In this document: piece after piece, positions 44,280 through 55,030 of the stretch | How the letters are laid out: every line of letters begins with the position of its first letter | Numbering within the stretch: the stretch's first letter is position 1 | From: Sinisalibacter aestuarii | GTDB lineage: Bacteria; Pseudomonadota; Alphaproteobacteria; Rhodobacterales; Rhodobacteraceae | NCBI RefSeq assembly: GCF_027923545.1 | Contig: NZ_BROH01000002.1 | Location: 124,001-188,000, forward strand | Reading direction: 5' to 3' | Length of the DNA: 64,000 nucleotides | Position numbers and translations under genes: made by a program | Notes under the pieces: model-generated | Database searches by the model: none | What the model saw: only the letters and a program-made list of their open reading frames with translations | What the model was told of the DNA's origin: nothing

Positions 44280-44999
44280 TCACCGGCAGGCCAGCGCCGC
44301 GTCGATATCAGCCAGGCTGTCCAGCGGCCCCAAAGTCTTGCGCTCAAGCCTGCCTTCGGTGAGCCGCACCGCCACCACCTCGCGCCAGTCGCCCGAGGCC
44401 AGCACCATCTCCGGCCCCTGCCCGCAATCGCGCTGCCCGCCTGCAATGAAGTCCCAGCCGATCTTGTGATTGCTCACCCCCTCCAGCGCCGCCACTTCGG
44501 TGAGCCTGCCATCGGCAAGCCGCCAGACGCGCAGGGTCTTCGCCAGATGCGGGCGGTCGACATAGGCCAGTTCCACCGCCCCGTCGCCATCGAGATCGCC
44601 TGCGGCGACGGGCGCGAGCCAGCGGTGAGGCTGGCCGATGAAGGGCGTGGCGGCATACAGCCCCTGCGGCCCGTACAGCGCCAGCCGCGCCCCGCGCGAC
44701 AGATCGCTTTCCACAACCATGGCAAGGGTTTGCCCCCGGTCGCCGCGGATGAGACGGGGGGAGATATCCTCGAACACGCGGGTTTCGGGCAGGCGGATCA
44801 CCCGGCGCTCGCCCGTATCAAGGGTGAAGGCCAGCGCCCCCCATTCCACCGCGTCGCCAAGAATGCCGTGATCGTAGCGCGCGGTGGGTTCGGCGAAGGC
44901 GGCGCCGGTCAGCCCGGCGAGCGGGTGCCCGTCATAGGATTGCGCATGAGCCGGCAGGAGGCCGGCGCACAGGATGAGAAGGGTCAGAATGTACCGCAT
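44280..44999 (-). CDS. exported FG-GAP/VCBS-like repeat protein
   Basis: A 239-residue protein with a signal peptide (MRYILTLLILCAGLLPAHA). The mature part is beta-rich with one visible FG-GAP/VCBS calcium loop, GDLDGDGAVELAYVD, and weaker repeats around it, as in the N-terminal half of beta-propeller proteins. It is too short for a complete seven-blade propeller. Two Cys near the C-terminus may pair (RDCGQG, ALACR). Periplasmic, function unknown. Confidence 0.75.
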   Translation of the reverse strand: MRYILTLLILCAGLLPAHAQSYDGHPLAGLTGAAFAEPTARYDHGILGDAVEWGALAFTLDTGERRVIRLPETRVFEDISPRLIRGDRGQTLAMVVESDLSRGARLALYGPQGLYAATPFIGQPHRWLAPVAAGDLDGDGAVELAYVDRPHLAKTLRVWRLADGRLTEVAALEGVSNHKIGWDFIAGGQRDCGQGPEMVLASGDWREVVAVRLTEGRLERKTLGPLDSLADIDAALACR

Positions 45000-45067
45000 G
45001 GCCTGCCGGTTCCGGTCGGAGCAGCCTACCGCCCCGGCGCGGCCCCGATGCACACAAGCGCGTGAGG

Positions 45068-45511
<444 letters not shown>

Positions 45512-45576
45512 CTAGGCGGCGCGGGCGAATTCGGCTATGGTCAGGTCAACGCGGTCAAAAAGAACCGAACGAGCAG

Positions 45577-46137
45577 ATGAACACGCATTTCGCATTTCGC
45601 CACGGCCTGAGCGCCGGGCTGTTGCTTGCGGCCGGGATCGGCCTTGCGGGCTGCATGTCGGCGCCCGGCGCCGAGACCACCCGCGCCGATCCGGGCGGCG
45701 AAGTGGTGATCACCGATTTCACCCTCGGCCCGCCCGGCGCCCGCCCGGGTGCCTGCTACGGCAAGGACGTGACCCCGGCGGTGATCGAGCAGGTGACCGA
45801 GCAAATCCTCGTCACACCGCCCGAGATCGGCCCTGAAGGCAACGTGATCACGCCGGCGAAATATGAAGAAAAGGTCAGCCACCAGGTGGTGACGGGCCGC
45901 GAGGAAATCTATTTCGAAACCCCCTGCCCGCCGCGCTGGACGCCCGATTTCATCGCCTCGGTGCAACGCGCGCTGAAAACGCGCGGCCTTTTTCCCGGCC
46001 CAGTGACCGGCAATCTCGACGACGGCACGCGCCAGGCGATCCGCAGCTACCAACTGCGCAAGGGGCTGAATTCGGCGATCCTGTCGACGGAAAGCGCCCG
46101 CGAGCTTGGGCTGGTCGAGATCGACCTCGACGGCTGA
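45577..46137 (+). CDS. lipoprotein with peptidoglycan-binding domain
   Basis: A 186-residue lipoprotein: a signal sequence with lipobox LAGC (Cys at about residue 26), a linker region, then a PG_binding_1-type domain from about 125 to the end (VQRALKTRGLFPGPVTGNLDDGTRQAIRSYQ). It should be anchored in the outer membrane and tether to the wall. It is flanked by an opposite-strand ferredoxin gene. The start is the ATG after GAGCAG; the ribosome binding site is weak. Confidence 0.85.
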   Translation: MNTHFAFRHGLSAGLLLAAGIGLAGCMSAPGAETTRADPGGEVVITDFTLGPPGARPGACYGKDVTPAVIEQVTEQILVTPPEIGPEGNVITPAKYEEKVSHQVVTGREEIYFETPCPPRWTPDFIASVQRALKTRGLFPGPVTGNLDDGTRQAIRSYQLRKGLNSAILSTESARELGLVEIDLDG

Positions 46138-46228
46138 GCCGCACGGCACGCCACAGAAACACGAAGCCGTCCGGCATCCGCTATCCCGGAATGCCGAACG
46201 GCCAGGTGAAACCTTGCGCCGAGACCGC

Positions 46229-46576
46229 TCAGAACATCATAGTGATCTGGGTAGCGATCCAATGAGTGACGGGGTCAGCCTGCATGATCCAGGCGCCCAT
46301 CCGCTCGAATACCGTGCCCTCTTCGAGCGCGCCAACGCGGCTCGCATAGGTGCCCGGACCGAGATAGAAAAGAAGAAATCCCTTAAAAACAAGAAACATC
46401 GCGAGAATGATCGCCACGCCGCGCGGGTTGAACCGCCGCCGCATCGGCTTTGCATCCACGGGAACGAGCAAACCGTCCCGCTCGACAAGCCGCACATAAC
46501 CCACCGAAAGGCGCTTATGCCGCTGGTCAATCTCTCGCAGACGTCGCTGAAAGTCCTGAAAATTGGCCTCAGACAT
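46229..46576 (-). CDS. small single-span membrane protein
   Basis: A 115-residue protein. The N-terminal 45 residues are charged and helical (FQDFQRRLREIDQRHKRLSVGYVRLVERDGLLV), followed by one hydrophobic segment at about 51-72 and a polar tail. The upstream in-frame Met yields a Cys-rich, non-conserved extension, so I start at MSEANF. Not assigned to a family. It may be the third gene after msrA and prmA. Confidence 0.7.
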   Translation of the reverse strand: MSEANFQDFQRRLREIDQRHKRLSVGYVRLVERDGLLVPVDAKPMRRRFNPRGVAIILAMFLVFKGFLLFYLGPGTYASRVGALEEGTVFERMGAWIMQADPVTHWIATQITMMF

Positions 46577-46677
46577 CGTACCGGCTCCAACTTGCGCCCA
46601 CCCAGTTGTGACAAGATTGGGCCCAATTGTGGCAAAATCGTGGCAAACCCTTGGAAACAAACTGTTTCTGCCACATT

Positions 46678-47565
46678 TCACCCGGCAGGGCCGGCCTGTT
46701 TGCGGTCCAGCACCAGCGTCGTCCACTCGCCGTATTCGCTGCGCGAGGCAAGCGCGAAGCCACATTCGGCATAGCGTTTGATCACCTCGTCGGCCTGCGG
46801 ATTGAGGATGCCCGACAGGATCGCCTGCCCGCCCGGCGCGATATGGCTTGCCATATCCGGCGCCAGCGCCAGAAGCGGCCCCTTGAGGATATTGGCAAAG
46901 ACCAGATCGAAGGGCGCGGCGGCGTGCAGCGCCTCGTGATCGAACCCGGCCGCCTCGATGACATGGACGCTGCCCGAAAGCCCGTTGGCCTCGACATTGG
47001 CGCGCGCCACATCCACCGCCACTTCGTCGATATCCGACGCCAGAACCGGCGCGGGCCAGACCTTGGCCGCCGCCATCGCCAGCACTGCCGTGCCGCAGCC
47101 GATATCGGCCACGTTCCTTTTGACCATGCCCCGGTTCAGCATCTCATCCAGCGCCGTAAGGCAGCCCAGCGTGGTGCCGTGATGGCCGGTGCCGAAGGCC
47201 ATCGCCGCTTCGATCTTCAGCGCCACCTTGCCCGGCGGCACCTTGTCGGCGTCATGCGCGCCGTGAACGAAGAAGCGGCCCGCCTCGACCGGCGCAAGCT
47301 CGCGCTTCACATGAGCGACCCAGTCGACCTCGGGCAGCTCCGACACGCTGAAATCCTTCGCGCCATGCGCCTTGGCCAGCAGCGCCAGCACGATCTCGTC
47401 GGGCGCTTCGGTGAAATAGCCGCCCACTTCCCACAGGCCCGAGCCGTCTTCGAGCTCGAACACGCCCACGCCGGTCGGTTCCGGCGCCATCGCCTCCAGC
47501 GCATCGCCCAGCGCCTGCGCGGCGGCCTGACCTTCAAGGGTGGTAAGCGCGGTGAATGTGGGCAT
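46678..47565 (-). CDS. prmA: ribosomal protein L11 methyltransferase
   Basis: Methylates L11 lysines using SAM. The protein has 295 residues. The N-terminal substrate-recognition domain is followed by the methyltransferase: FGTGHHGTTLGCLTAL, VADIGCGTAVLAMAAAKVWPA (SAM loop), SDIDEVAVDVARANVEAN and the FANILKGPLLALAPD motif. AAGGAG then ATGCCCATG: the second ATG, with six-base spacing, is preferred over the first. msrA lies just upstream on the same strand. Confidence 0.95.
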   Translation of the reverse strand: MPTFTALTTLEGQAAAQALGDALEAMAPEPTGVGVFELEDGSGLWEVGGYFTEAPDEIVLALLAKAHGAKDFSVSELPEVDWVAHVKRELAPVEAGRFFVHGAHDADKVPPGKVALKIEAAMAFGTGHHGTTLGCLTALDEMLNRGMVKRNVADIGCGTAVLAMAAAKVWPAPVLASDIDEVAVDVARANVEANGLSGSVHVIEAAGFDHEALHAAAPFDLVFANILKGPLLALAPDMASHIAPGGQAILSGILNPQADEVIKRYAECGFALASRSEYGEWTTLVLDRKQAGPAG

Positions 47566-47639
47566 GGGCATCTCCTTGGTGATGCTCCGGCCTAGCCGTG
47601 CAGGATCGGCCGGTCAAGGAAGCTGGGGCAGCCCCCGGC

Positions 47640-48287
47640 TCAGGCCCCGGTCCCGATCGGGCAGGACAGGCCGGTGCCGCCAAGGCCGCAATAGCCGTTC
47701 GGGTTCTTCGACAGATATTGCTGGTGGTAGTCTTCGGCCCAATAGAACGGCCCCGCCTCGGCGATCTCGGTGGTGATCGCCCCGTAACCCGCCGCCCGCA
47801 GCCGGGGCGCGAAGGCATCGCGCGAGGCAAGCGCCGCGTCGCGCTGCGCGGGTGTCGTCCAGTAGATCGCCGAGCGGTATTGCGTGCCCCGGTCATTGCC
47901 CTGCCGCATCCCCTGCGTCGGGTCATGGCCCTCCCAGAACGCCTGCAGGAGCGCGTCATAGGACATGACCTTGGGATCGAAGGCGAGCCAGACCACCTCG
48001 GTATGGCCGGTGCGCCCGGTGCAGACCTCCTCGTAGGTCGGGTGCGGGGTGTATCCGCCGGCATAGCCCGCCAGCGTCATCCACACGCCCGGAAGCTGCC
48101 AGAACAGACGCTCGACGCCCCAGAAGCAGCCCATCGCAAACACCGCCGCCTCGTGGCCCGGCGGCACATCAAGGCTCAGGGGCCGGCCATAGACGTGATG
48201 GGTGCCGGCGGTGGGAATGGGCGTGTTGCGCCCCGGCAATGCCTCGCCGGGCGCGACCATCTCGATGGGTTTGGACATACCGAACAT
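47640..48287 (-). CDS. msrA: peptide-methionine (S)-S-oxide reductase
   Basis: Repairs oxidised methionine in proteins, with thioredoxin as donor. The protein has 215 residues. The active Cys is Cys54 in [42 protein letters not shown] and [17 protein letters not shown] complete the site. The C-terminal Cys residues (GYCGLGG, LSCPIG) are resolving. GGAGGAG precedes the ATG. prmA follows. Confidence 0.96.
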   Translation of the reverse strand: MFGMSKPIEMVAPGEALPGRNTPIPTAGTHHVYGRPLSLDVPPGHEAAVFAMGCFWGVERLFWQLPGVWMTLAGYAGGYTPHPTYEEVCTGRTGHTEVVWLAFDPKVMSYDALLQAFWEGHDPTQGMRQGNDRGTQYRSAIYWTTPAQRDAALASRDAFAPRLRAAGYGAITTEIAEAGPFYWAEDYHQQYLSKNPNGYCGLGGTGLSCPIGTGA

Positions 48288-48320
48288 AGGCGTCTCCTCC
48301 GGACCGAATATAAGGCGGCC

Positions 48321-49556
48321 CTACTCGGCCGGCGAGGGCGCGTAGCCCGCGAACACCGTTTCGTTACCCTTCTCGGGGTGGCGCGGGATCATCAGCGCCA
48401 GCATCAGCGACCCCAGCGCAAGCAGCGAGGCAAGGCCGAAGACCGCGCCGGGCGAGGTCACCCAGAGATAGCCCAGCAGCGCGGGCAGGAAGACCGCGGC
48501 GATATGGTTGATGGTGAAGGCCACCGCCGCGGTCGGCGCGATATCGGGGATATCGGCGATCTTCTGGAAATAGGTCTTGATCGCGAAAGCGAGCGAAAAG
48601 AACAGATGGTCGACCACGTAAAGCGTCGCCGCCAGCGCCACACCCCAGCTGAAATAGTAGATCCCGCCATAGAGCAGAAACACGATGGTCAGCCCGACAT
48701 ATTCGAAGGCCAGCGCATTGCGCTCGCCCCATTTGCCCACGGCGCGGCCCATCAGCGGCGCGAAGATCATGTTGGCGAGGAAGTTGATGATGAACAGCGC
48801 CGTCACCTCATGCACCTCGAAGCCGAAGCGCTCGACCATCATGAAGGCAGCAAAAACGGTGAAGATCTGCCGCCGGGCGCCGGACATGAATTGCAGCGCA
48901 TAGTAAAGCCAGTAGCGGCGGCGCAGCACGAAGGTTTTCAGCTGCGGCTCGGGGCTTTCGAAGCGCGGCCAGGCAAGCCAGGCGAAGACCGCCACCGCAA
49001 AGGTGAAGCCGCCCGAGGCGAGATAGACGAAATTGTAGGAGAGATCGAAGGTCTTCCAGGTGACCACCAGAAGCCCGTAGGCCACCAGCGATGCCCCGGA
49101 GCCGACGGCCACGAGCCAGCCCAGCACCTGCGGCGCGCGCCCGCGCTCGATCCATTGAAGCTGGAGCGACTGGTTGACCGTCTCGTAATAGTGAAAGCCG
49201 ATCGACGAGAGCATGGTGATCGTCAGGATGCCGCCGAGCGAGGGAAACCACGCCGTCACCGCCGTTGCCGCGCCCAGAAGCGCGAGGTTGAACAGCAGCA
49301 GCCCCTGTTCGCGGAAGAACATGATCAGCAGGATCACTCCGATGGCGAGAAAGCCGGGAAATTCGCGCACCGAATGCAGCCAGCCGATCTCGACCCCGGT
49401 GAAGCCCGCAACCTCGATGACGAAATTGTTGAGCAGCGCCGACCAGGTCGAAAAGGCGATGGGCATCGCGGCGGCCACAACCATCAGCAGCACCACCGGC
49501 TGACGCCAGCGCGGGAGGGCTTTCGCCTCGTCGAGAGTGTAGGTCCTGTTCGCCAT
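48321..49556 (-). CDS. MFS transporter (12-helix)
   Basis: A 411-residue major facilitator with two six-helix halves separated by a polar loop (about residues 200-225). Features include REFPGFLAIGVILLIMFFREQG in the first half and the RAVGKWGERNALAFEYVGL loop. The substrate cannot be read. The start may be this ATG or another 12 bases upstream; no good ribosome binding site decides. It precedes msrA on the same strand with 33 bases between. Confidence 0.82.
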   Translation of the reverse strand: MANRTYTLDEAKALPRWRQPVVLLMVVAAAMPIAFSTWSALLNNFVIEVAGFTGVEIGWLHSVREFPGFLAIGVILLIMFFREQGLLLFNLALLGAATAVTAWFPSLGGILTITMLSSIGFHYYETVNQSLQLQWIERGRAPQVLGWLVAVGSGASLVAYGLLVVTWKTFDLSYNFVYLASGGFTFAVAVFAWLAWPRFESPEPQLKTFVLRRRYWLYYALQFMSGARRQIFTVFAAFMMVERFGFEVHEVTALFIINFLANMIFAPLMGRAVGKWGERNALAFEYVGLTIVFLLYGGIYYFSWGVALAATLYVVDHLFFSLAFAIKTYFQKIADIPDIAPTAAVAFTINHIAAVFLPALLGYLWVTSPGAVFGLASLLALGSLMLALMIPRHPEKGNETVFAGYAPSPAE

Positions 49557-49660
49557 GGGCCATTCCATACGCCCGGCCCGCGCCCTTGGCGAGCGGAAAC
49601 ACGCCCGTGAGCGCAGAGAGGAACCGTGTTAGGATCGCTCCACCGCATGAGGAGGATCGC

Positions 49661-49957
49661 ATGGCCAGTGACAAGATCGAGGTGGAAAACGTCAATTCAC
49701 CGGGCAAGACAACGCGGGTCGACGCCGCCAAATACGCTGCGATGCGCGCGGCGATGCTCGCCGTCATGCCGACGGGCGCACCGGGCCTGACCGCCGCCGA
49801 GATCAAGGACCGGGCCAAACCCCGCCTGCCCGAAGATCTCTTCCCCGGCGGCGCGACCAGCGGCTGGTGGCTGAAATGCGTGCAGCTCGATCTTGAGGCC
49901 AAGGGCGTGATCCAGCGCCACGCCACCAAGCCACTGACATTCTCGCAGGTTCAGTAA
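49661..49957 (+). CDS. DUF6958-like small protein
   Basis: A 98-residue soluble protein: [21 protein letters not shown], then [42 protein letters not shown] recall this as DUF6958, of unknown role; the helical C-terminus looks like a winged-helix or DNA-binding fold. GGAGGA sits upstream of ATG. It overlaps the convergent priA end by seven bases. Confidence 0.75.
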   Translation: MASDKIEVENVNSPGKTTRVDAAKYAAMRAAMLAVMPTGAPGLTAAEIKDRAKPRLPEDLFPGGATSGWWLKCVQLDLEAKGVIQRHATKPLTFSQVQ

Positions 49958-52149
49958 AAGCTCTGCGGGTCGATATCGACGGAGAGCCGCGTGTCGCCCT
50001 TGGGGGTGAACTGGCCGACCCATTGGCGCAGCGCCGGTTGCAGCGCCACGGCGCGGTCGGCCTTGACCAGAAGGCGCACGCGGTGGCGGCCACGGATGCG
50101 GGCAATCGGTGCCGGCGCGGGACCATAAAGCTGCGCCCCGACCGCGCGCAGGGGCTGGTCGGCGCGCGCCAATGCATTGCCGAGATCGAAGGCGGCTTCG
50201 GCGGAAGAGGCGGAAATGACGATCCCCGCCATCCGGCCATAGGGCGGCACCCCGGCGGCCTGGCGCTCCGCCGCCTCGGCGCGCCAGAAGCCTTCCTCGT
50301 CGCCCGACAGGATCGCGCGGATCACCGGGTGGTCGGGCTGGAAGGTCTGCAAGAGCGCCAGCCCCGGCTTGTCGGCCCGCCCGGCCCGCCCTGCCACCTG
50401 ACGGATGAGCTGAAAGGTCTTTTCCGCCGCGCGCAAATCGGAGCCTTGCAGGCCCAGATCAGCGTCGATCACCCCCACCAGCGTCAGCAGCGGAAAGTTG
50501 TGCCCCTTCGCCACCATCTGCGTGCCGATGATGATGTCGGCCCCGCCCTGCGCGATCAGCTCGATCTGCGCCTTGAGCGCGCGCGCCGAGCCGAACAGAT
50601 CGGACGACAGCACCGCCACCCGCGCCTCGGGGAAGCGCTCGCCCACCTCCTCGGCCAGCCGCTCCACCCCCGGCCCCACCGGCGCCAGCTTGCCCTCGGC
50701 TTCGCAGGAGGGGCAGACCTCGGGCATCGGCTTGGTCTCGCCGCATTGGTGGCAGACGAGGCGCTTGAGGAAGCGGTGCTCGACCATGCGGGCATCGCAA
50801 TGATCGCAGGCGATCTGGTGGCCGCAGGCGCGGCAGATGGTGACGGGCGCATAGCCGCGCCGGTTGAGGAACAGGAGCGATTGCTCGCCCTTCTCCATCC
50901 GGTCGCGGATATGGGCTTCGAGCGTGGGCGAGATCCAGCGGTTGCCCGGCAGGTCTTCGGCGCGCATGTCGATCGCACGCATCTCTGGCAGGACGGCCTC
51001 GCCGAAGCGCGAGGTGAGGTCGAGCCTTGCATATTTCCCGGCCTCGGCGTTGGCCCAGCTTTCCAGCGACGGCGTGGCGGAGGCGAGCACCACGCGGGCG
51101 GCATTCACCGAAGCGCGCATCACCGCCATGTCGCGCGCCGAGTAGAGCACGCCGTCTTCCTGCTTGTAGGACTGGTCGTGTTCCTCATCGACCACGATCA
51201 GCCCGAGATCGCGGAACGGCAAATAAAGCGCCGAGCGCGCCCCCACCACCAGCGGCGCCTCGCCCTCGCCTACCATGCGCCAGAGCCGGCGGCGCTCGGT
51301 CATGGTCACGCCGGAATGCCACTCGGCGGGGCGCGCGCCAAACCGCGCCTCGACGCGCTTGAGAAACTCCGCCGTCAGCGCGATCTCGGGCAAGAGCACC
51401 AGCGCCTGCCGGCCCTTGCGCAGCGTCTCGGCCACGGCTTCCATATAGACTTCCGTCTTGCCCGAGCCGGTGACGCCGCGCAGCAGCGTGGTGCCGTAAT
51501 CGCCCGAGCGCACCCCCGCCACCAGCGCCTCGGCTGCCGCGCGCTGATCCTCGGTCAGCGGCTTGCCCGGCGCGTCCGGGTCGAGCCGGGGATAGGGCAG
51601 ATCGCGCGGGCTTTCCTCCTCGCGCACAGCGCCGAGCTTGACGAGGCCCTTGACCACCGAGGTGGTCACCCCCGCCATCTCGGCCAGCTCGCCCAGCGTG
51701 AAGGCCAGCCCGCCATAATCGCGCAGCACCTCGATCACCCGGACGCGGGCTTCGGTCATCCGCTCCGCCTGGCCGGAGCCGAGCCGGTAGACCTTGCGCA
51801 TCGAGGGCGGATCGGTCAGCCCCGGCGCGCGGGTGGCGAGGCGCAGCATCTGGTGCATCGGCGTGAGGGTGTAGTCGCCCACCCTGGCGAGAAACTCTGC
51901 CATCTCCGTGCGCATCGGCGCCACGTCGAGCACCCGCGAAACGGCGCGCAGCTTGGAGGCGTCGAACCCCGCCTCGCCCGGCCCCCAGACCACGCCCATC
52001 ACCTTGCGCGGGCCCAGCGGCACCTCGACGAAAGCGCCCTGCCAGCAGCCGCCCTCGGGCGCGCGGTAGGTCAGCAGCCGGTCCAGCGGCTGGGTGGTGA
52101 GCACCGCCACGCGCTGGCCGGGGTCGAAGAATACGGGGCCGGTGCTCAT
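49951..52149 (-). CDS. priA: primosomal replication restart helicase PriA
   Basis: Restarts stalled forks. The protein has 732 residues. The 3' DNA-binding domain is at the N-terminus. The SF2 helicase core has [14 protein letters not shown] (Walker A) and [10 protein letters not shown] (motif II). Zinc cysteines lie in [15 protein letters not shown] and CHQCGETK and [13 protein letters not shown], and the C-terminal lobe has QVAGRAGR. Start at [10 protein letters not shown] double hairpin sits 16 bases upstream of its start. Confidence 0.96.
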   Translation of the reverse strand: MSTGPVFFDPGQRVAVLTTQPLDRLLTYRAPEGGCWQGAFVEVPLGPRKVMGVVWGPGEAGFDASKLRAVSRVLDVAPMRTEMAEFLARVGDYTLTPMHQMLRLATRAPGLTDPPSMRKVYRLGSGQAERMTEARVRVIEVLRDYGGLAFTLGELAEMAGVTTSVVKGLVKLGAVREEESPRDLPYPRLDPDAPGKPLTEDQRAAAEALVAGVRSGDYGTTLLRGVTGSGKTEVYMEAVAETLRKGRQALVLLPEIALTAEFLKRVEARFGARPAEWHSGVTMTERRRLWRMVGEGEAPLVVGARSALYLPFRDLGLIVVDEEHDQSYKQEDGVLYSARDMAVMRASVNAARVVLASATPSLESWANAEAGKYARLDLTSRFGEAVLPEMRAIDMRAEDLPGNRWISPTLEAHIRDRMEKGEQSLLFLNRRGYAPVTICRACGHQIACDHCDARMVEHRFLKRLVCHQCGETKPMPEVCPSCEAEGKLAPVGPGVERLAEEVGERFPEARVAVLSSDLFGSARALKAQIELIAQGGADIIIGTQMVAKGHNFPLLTLVGVIDADLGLQGSDLRAAEKTFQLIRQVAGRAGRADKPGLALLQTFQPDHPVIRAILSGDEEGFWRAEAAERQAAGVPPYGRMAGIVISASSAEAAFDLGNALARADQPLRAVGAQLYGPAPAPIARIRGRHRVRLLVKADRAVALQPALRQWVGQFTPKGDTRLSVDIDPQSFY

Positions 52150-52164
52150 GCCGCGGCCCCGCAC

Positions 52165-52210
52165 GGTTCATTTCTAATGAACCGGACCGATTTCTTACCA
52201 AGACATCGGT
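52165..52210. repeat. double-hairpin element between divergent priA and fsa
   Basis: GGTTCATT / AATGAACC with TCT loop (52165-52183), then ACCGATTTCTT / AAGACATCGGT with one mismatch (52186-52210). Same design as 44232-44279 (first hairpin with TTTCTAA centre). Here it lies in a 5' region, not a 3' region. Confidence 0.5.
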
Positions 52211-52311
52211 TGCCGCCCGCCCGCACCTCACCCGATTTTGCCTTTCTGCCGCGCATCGCTTCCTGTAGGAAGCGGGCGACGATTGACCACAGCATTGCAC
52301 GAGGACCCGCG

Positions 52312-52965
52312 ATGAAATTCTTTGCCGATACCGCCGATGTGGACGCGATCCGCGAACTCAACGAGCTTGGGCTTGTCGACGGGGTGACCACCAACCCCTC
52401 GCTGGTCAAGAAGTCCGGCCGCGACATCATCGAAGTCACCAGGGAAATCTGCTCCTTCATCGACGGCCCGGTTTCGGCCGAAGTGATCGCCACCGAGGCC
52501 GAGGCGATGATCGCCGAGGGCCGCAAGCTGGCCGGGATCGCGCCGAACATCGCGGTGAAAGTGCCGCTCACCCTCGACGGGCTCAAGGCCTGCAAGGTGC
52601 TCACCGATGAAGGCAAGATGGTGAATGTCACGCTCTGCTTCTCCGCTAACCAGGCATTGCTCGCGGCGAAAGCCGGGGCCACCTTCATCTCGCCCTTCAT
52701 CGGCCGGCTCGACGATATGGGCATCGACGGCATGGACCTTATCGCCGAGATTCGCCAGATCTACGACAATTACGGCTTTGAGACGCAAATCCTCGCCGCC
52801 TCGATCCGCAGCGTCAACCACGCCAAGGCCGCCGCCCTGATCGGCGCCGACGTGATGACCGCGCCGCCCTCGGTGATCACGGCCATGGCCGGCCACCCGC
52901 TGACCGACAAGGGCCTCGCCGCCTTCCTCAAGGATGCCGCCGAGGCGGGGCTGAAGATCCTCTGA
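52312..52965 (+). CDS. tal: transaldolase / fructose-6-phosphate aldolase family
   Basis: A 217-residue short transaldolase (FSA-like/TalC type). [31 protein letters not shown] is the family N-terminus; the Schiff-base lysine is Lys83 in [22 protein letters not shown] and [10 protein letters not shown] complete the barrel. In most genomes this size class is transaldolase (pentose phosphate) rather than FSA. GAGGACC lies upstream of ATG; the long upstream frame is antisense of priA. Confidence 0.94.
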   Translation: MKFFADTADVDAIRELNELGLVDGVTTNPSLVKKSGRDIIEVTREICSFIDGPVSAEVIATEAEAMIAEGRKLAGIAPNIAVKVPLTLDGLKACKVLTDEGKMVNVTLCFSANQALLAAKAGATFISPFIGRLDDMGIDGMDLIAEIRQIYDNYGFETQILAASIRSVNHAKAAALIGADVMTAPPSVITAMAGHPLTDKGLAAFLKDAAEAGLKIL

Positions 52966-52971
52966 CCCGGC

Positions 52972-53529
52972 TCAGAAGGTCAGCGTGAAGGCATCGGTGA
53001 CGATCGCATCAAGCGGCTGGTCGGTGGGCTCCAGCGGCAGCCCGTCGGCCTCCTGCGCGGCGTAAGCAAAGCCGATGGCCAGCGTCGGGCGCAAGGCGCG
53101 CAGCCGTTCCAGCGTCCGGTCATAGAAGCCGCCGCCATAGCCCAGCCGCCCGCCCGTGCGGTCGAAGGCCACCAGCGGCACGATCAGCACATCGGGCGCG
53201 ATCTCCTCGCCCTCCACCGGCACAGCGGCACCGAAGGGGCCCGGCGCCATCCGGCAGCCGGGCCGCCAGCGGCGAAACAGGAGCGGCTGCGCCCTGGCCT
53301 CGATCACCGGCACGCAGACCGGACCATGCGCCGCCATTTCCGCCATCACCGGCAGCGGGTTGATCTCGGTGCGGATCGGCACGAAGCCCGAGATCGCCCG
53401 GCCCCGTTGCGGGGCCAGAAGCTCAAGCAGCCGCGCCTGCGCCGCGCCGTCGAGCCCGCGCCCATGCGCCTCGGCACGCCGGGCATAGGCGGCCTTGCGG
53501 GCCGCGGCTTTGACCTCGGCCAGATTCAT
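52972..53529 (-). CDS. 5-formyltetrahydrofolate cyclo-ligase
   Basis: Converts 5-formyl-THF into methenyl-THF with ATP. The protein has 185 residues. RPGCRMAPGPFGAAVP binds substrate, VPLVAFDRTGGRLGYGGGFYDRTL is the family core (nucleotide loop), and IGFAYAAQ is near the C-terminus. It overlaps the mgtE end by four bases, so the two are coupled. Confidence 0.94.
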   Translation of the reverse strand: MNLAEVKAAARKAAYARRAEAHGRGLDGAAQARLLELLAPQRGRAISGFVPIRTEINPLPVMAEMAAHGPVCVPVIEARAQPLLFRRWRPGCRMAPGPFGAAVPVEGEEIAPDVLIVPLVAFDRTGGRLGYGGGFYDRTLERLRALRPTLAIGFAYAAQEADGLPLEPTDQPLDAIVTDAFTLTF

Positions 53530-54911
53530 ATCAGCACCGCCGCCGCGAGACCGAGGAAAGCGAAAAAGCCCACCACATCGGTGACCGTCGTCACGAAGGC
53601 GCCGGAGGCCAGCGCCGGGTCGATCCCGAGCTTGTCGAGCAGCACCGGCACGGCGACGCCCGCAAGCCCCGCCACCACGAGGTTCACCACCATCGCGAGC
53701 GCGATCACCACGCCCAGCATCGGGGCCGAGAACCAGACCCAGCCGACCAGCCCCATCACCACGGCGAAGACCAGGCCATTGACCAGCCCCACCATCACCT
53801 CGCGCCGGACAACCCGCCAGACGTTGGCGGAGGTGAGGTCTTTGGTGGCCAGCGCGCGCACCGCGACGGTGAGCGTCTGGGTGCCGGCATTGCCGCCCAT
53901 CGAGGCAACGATGGGCATCAGCACGGCCAGCGCCACCATGCCGGCAATCACGTTTTCGAACTGGGCGATCACCAGCGAGGCGAGAATGGCCGTCACCAGG
54001 TTCACCGCGAGCCACGGCACCCGGCGGCGGGTGGTTTCGATCACCCGGTCGGAGATCGCGCTTTCCTCGCCCACGCCGGCGAGGCGCAGGATGTCTTCCT
54101 CATGCTCCTCATCGAGAATCGCCATCGCGTCGTCGATGGTGATCACCCCCACCAGCCTGTCATCGGCATCCACCACCGGCGCCGAGATCAGGTGGTACTG
54201 GTTGAAGGCATAGGCCACATCGCCTTCGTCCTGCAGCACCGGGATGGTGCGAAAGCTGTCCTCGGTGATCTGCGCGAGCTTGACCGAGCGGGGCGACGAC
54301 ATGATCCGCCCGAGCGTGACATAGCCGGTGGGCCGCAGACGCGGGTCGATCAGGATGACGTGGTAGAACTGGTCCGGCAAACCGTCCTGCGCGCGCATGT
54401 AGTCGATCGCCTCGCCCACGTTCCAGTGTTCGGGGGCCACCACCATCTCGCGCTGCATCAGGCGGCCAGCGGTCTCTTCCGGATAGGTCAGCGATTGCTC
54501 GACGGCGACCCGGTCGACATCTTCCAGCACATCGAGGATCGCCGCCTGCTGATCCTCCTCCATGTCTTCGATCAGGTCGACGACATCGTCGGTATCCAGT
54601 TCGCGCACGGCGTCCGACAGCACCTCCGGGTGCAGCGCCGCGATCACCTCTTCGCGAATGCCCTCATCGAGTTCGGTGAGAATCTCGCCATCGAATTCCC
54701 GGCCATAGAGGCGGACGAGATCCACCCGGGTATCGTCATCGACCTGTTCGAGAAGGTCGGCGATATCGGCGGCGTGCAGGGGTTCGAGCAGCTCGGTCAG
54801 CCGCTCCGCGTCACCGTCGTCGAGCGCGGCGAGGACCGGGCGGATCATGTCCCGGTCAAGCTCGTAGTCGCCTTCCTCCGGCGCGCTGTCGACGATCTGG
54901 TCTTCGGCCAT
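53526..54911 (-). CDS. mgtE: MgtE-family magnesium transporter
   Basis: A 461-residue Mg2+ channel. The N-terminal acidic MgtE_N superhelix spans about residues 20-130, two CBS domains about 135-260 (including VTLGRIMSSPRSV and GVITIDDAMAI), the plug helix at about 265-280, and five C-terminal helices with PIVASMGGNAGTQTL, which contains the ion pore. I start at MAEDQIVD; a longer frame upstream is not supported. No Mg-sensing leader was found. Confidence 0.95.
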   Translation of the reverse strand: MAEDQIVDSAPEEGDYELDRDMIRPVLAALDDGDAERLTELLEPLHAADIADLLEQVDDDTRVDLVRLYGREFDGEILTELDEGIREEVIAALHPEVLSDAVRELDTDDVVDLIEDMEEDQQAAILDVLEDVDRVAVEQSLTYPEETAGRLMQREMVVAPEHWNVGEAIDYMRAQDGLPDQFYHVILIDPRLRPTGYVTLGRIMSSPRSVKLAQITEDSFRTIPVLQDEGDVAYAFNQYHLISAPVVDADDRLVGVITIDDAMAILDEEHEEDILRLAGVGEESAISDRVIETTRRRVPWLAVNLVTAILASLVIAQFENVIAGMVALAVLMPIVASMGGNAGTQTLTVAVRALATKDLTSANVWRVVRREVMVGLVNGLVFAVVMGLVGWVWFSAPMLGVVIALAMVVNLVVAGLAGVAVPVLLDKLGIDPALASGAFVTTVTDVVGFFAFLGLAAAVLI

Positions 54912-55030
54912 GCATGCTCCCCGTTTCGGGCCGGACCATAGGCGAAGTGCCCCCCGAGGAACAGGGGGGAATAGGCGTGGACGCGGGCCTTTTCCCATCC
55001 TAGTCTCAGGGGCTGCAACGGGGGAACGAG

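Noticed and set aside
50023-52311. Plus-strand extension of the transaldolase frame
   Set aside because: Antisense of priA; the true start is [10 protein letters not shown] with a ribosome binding site.
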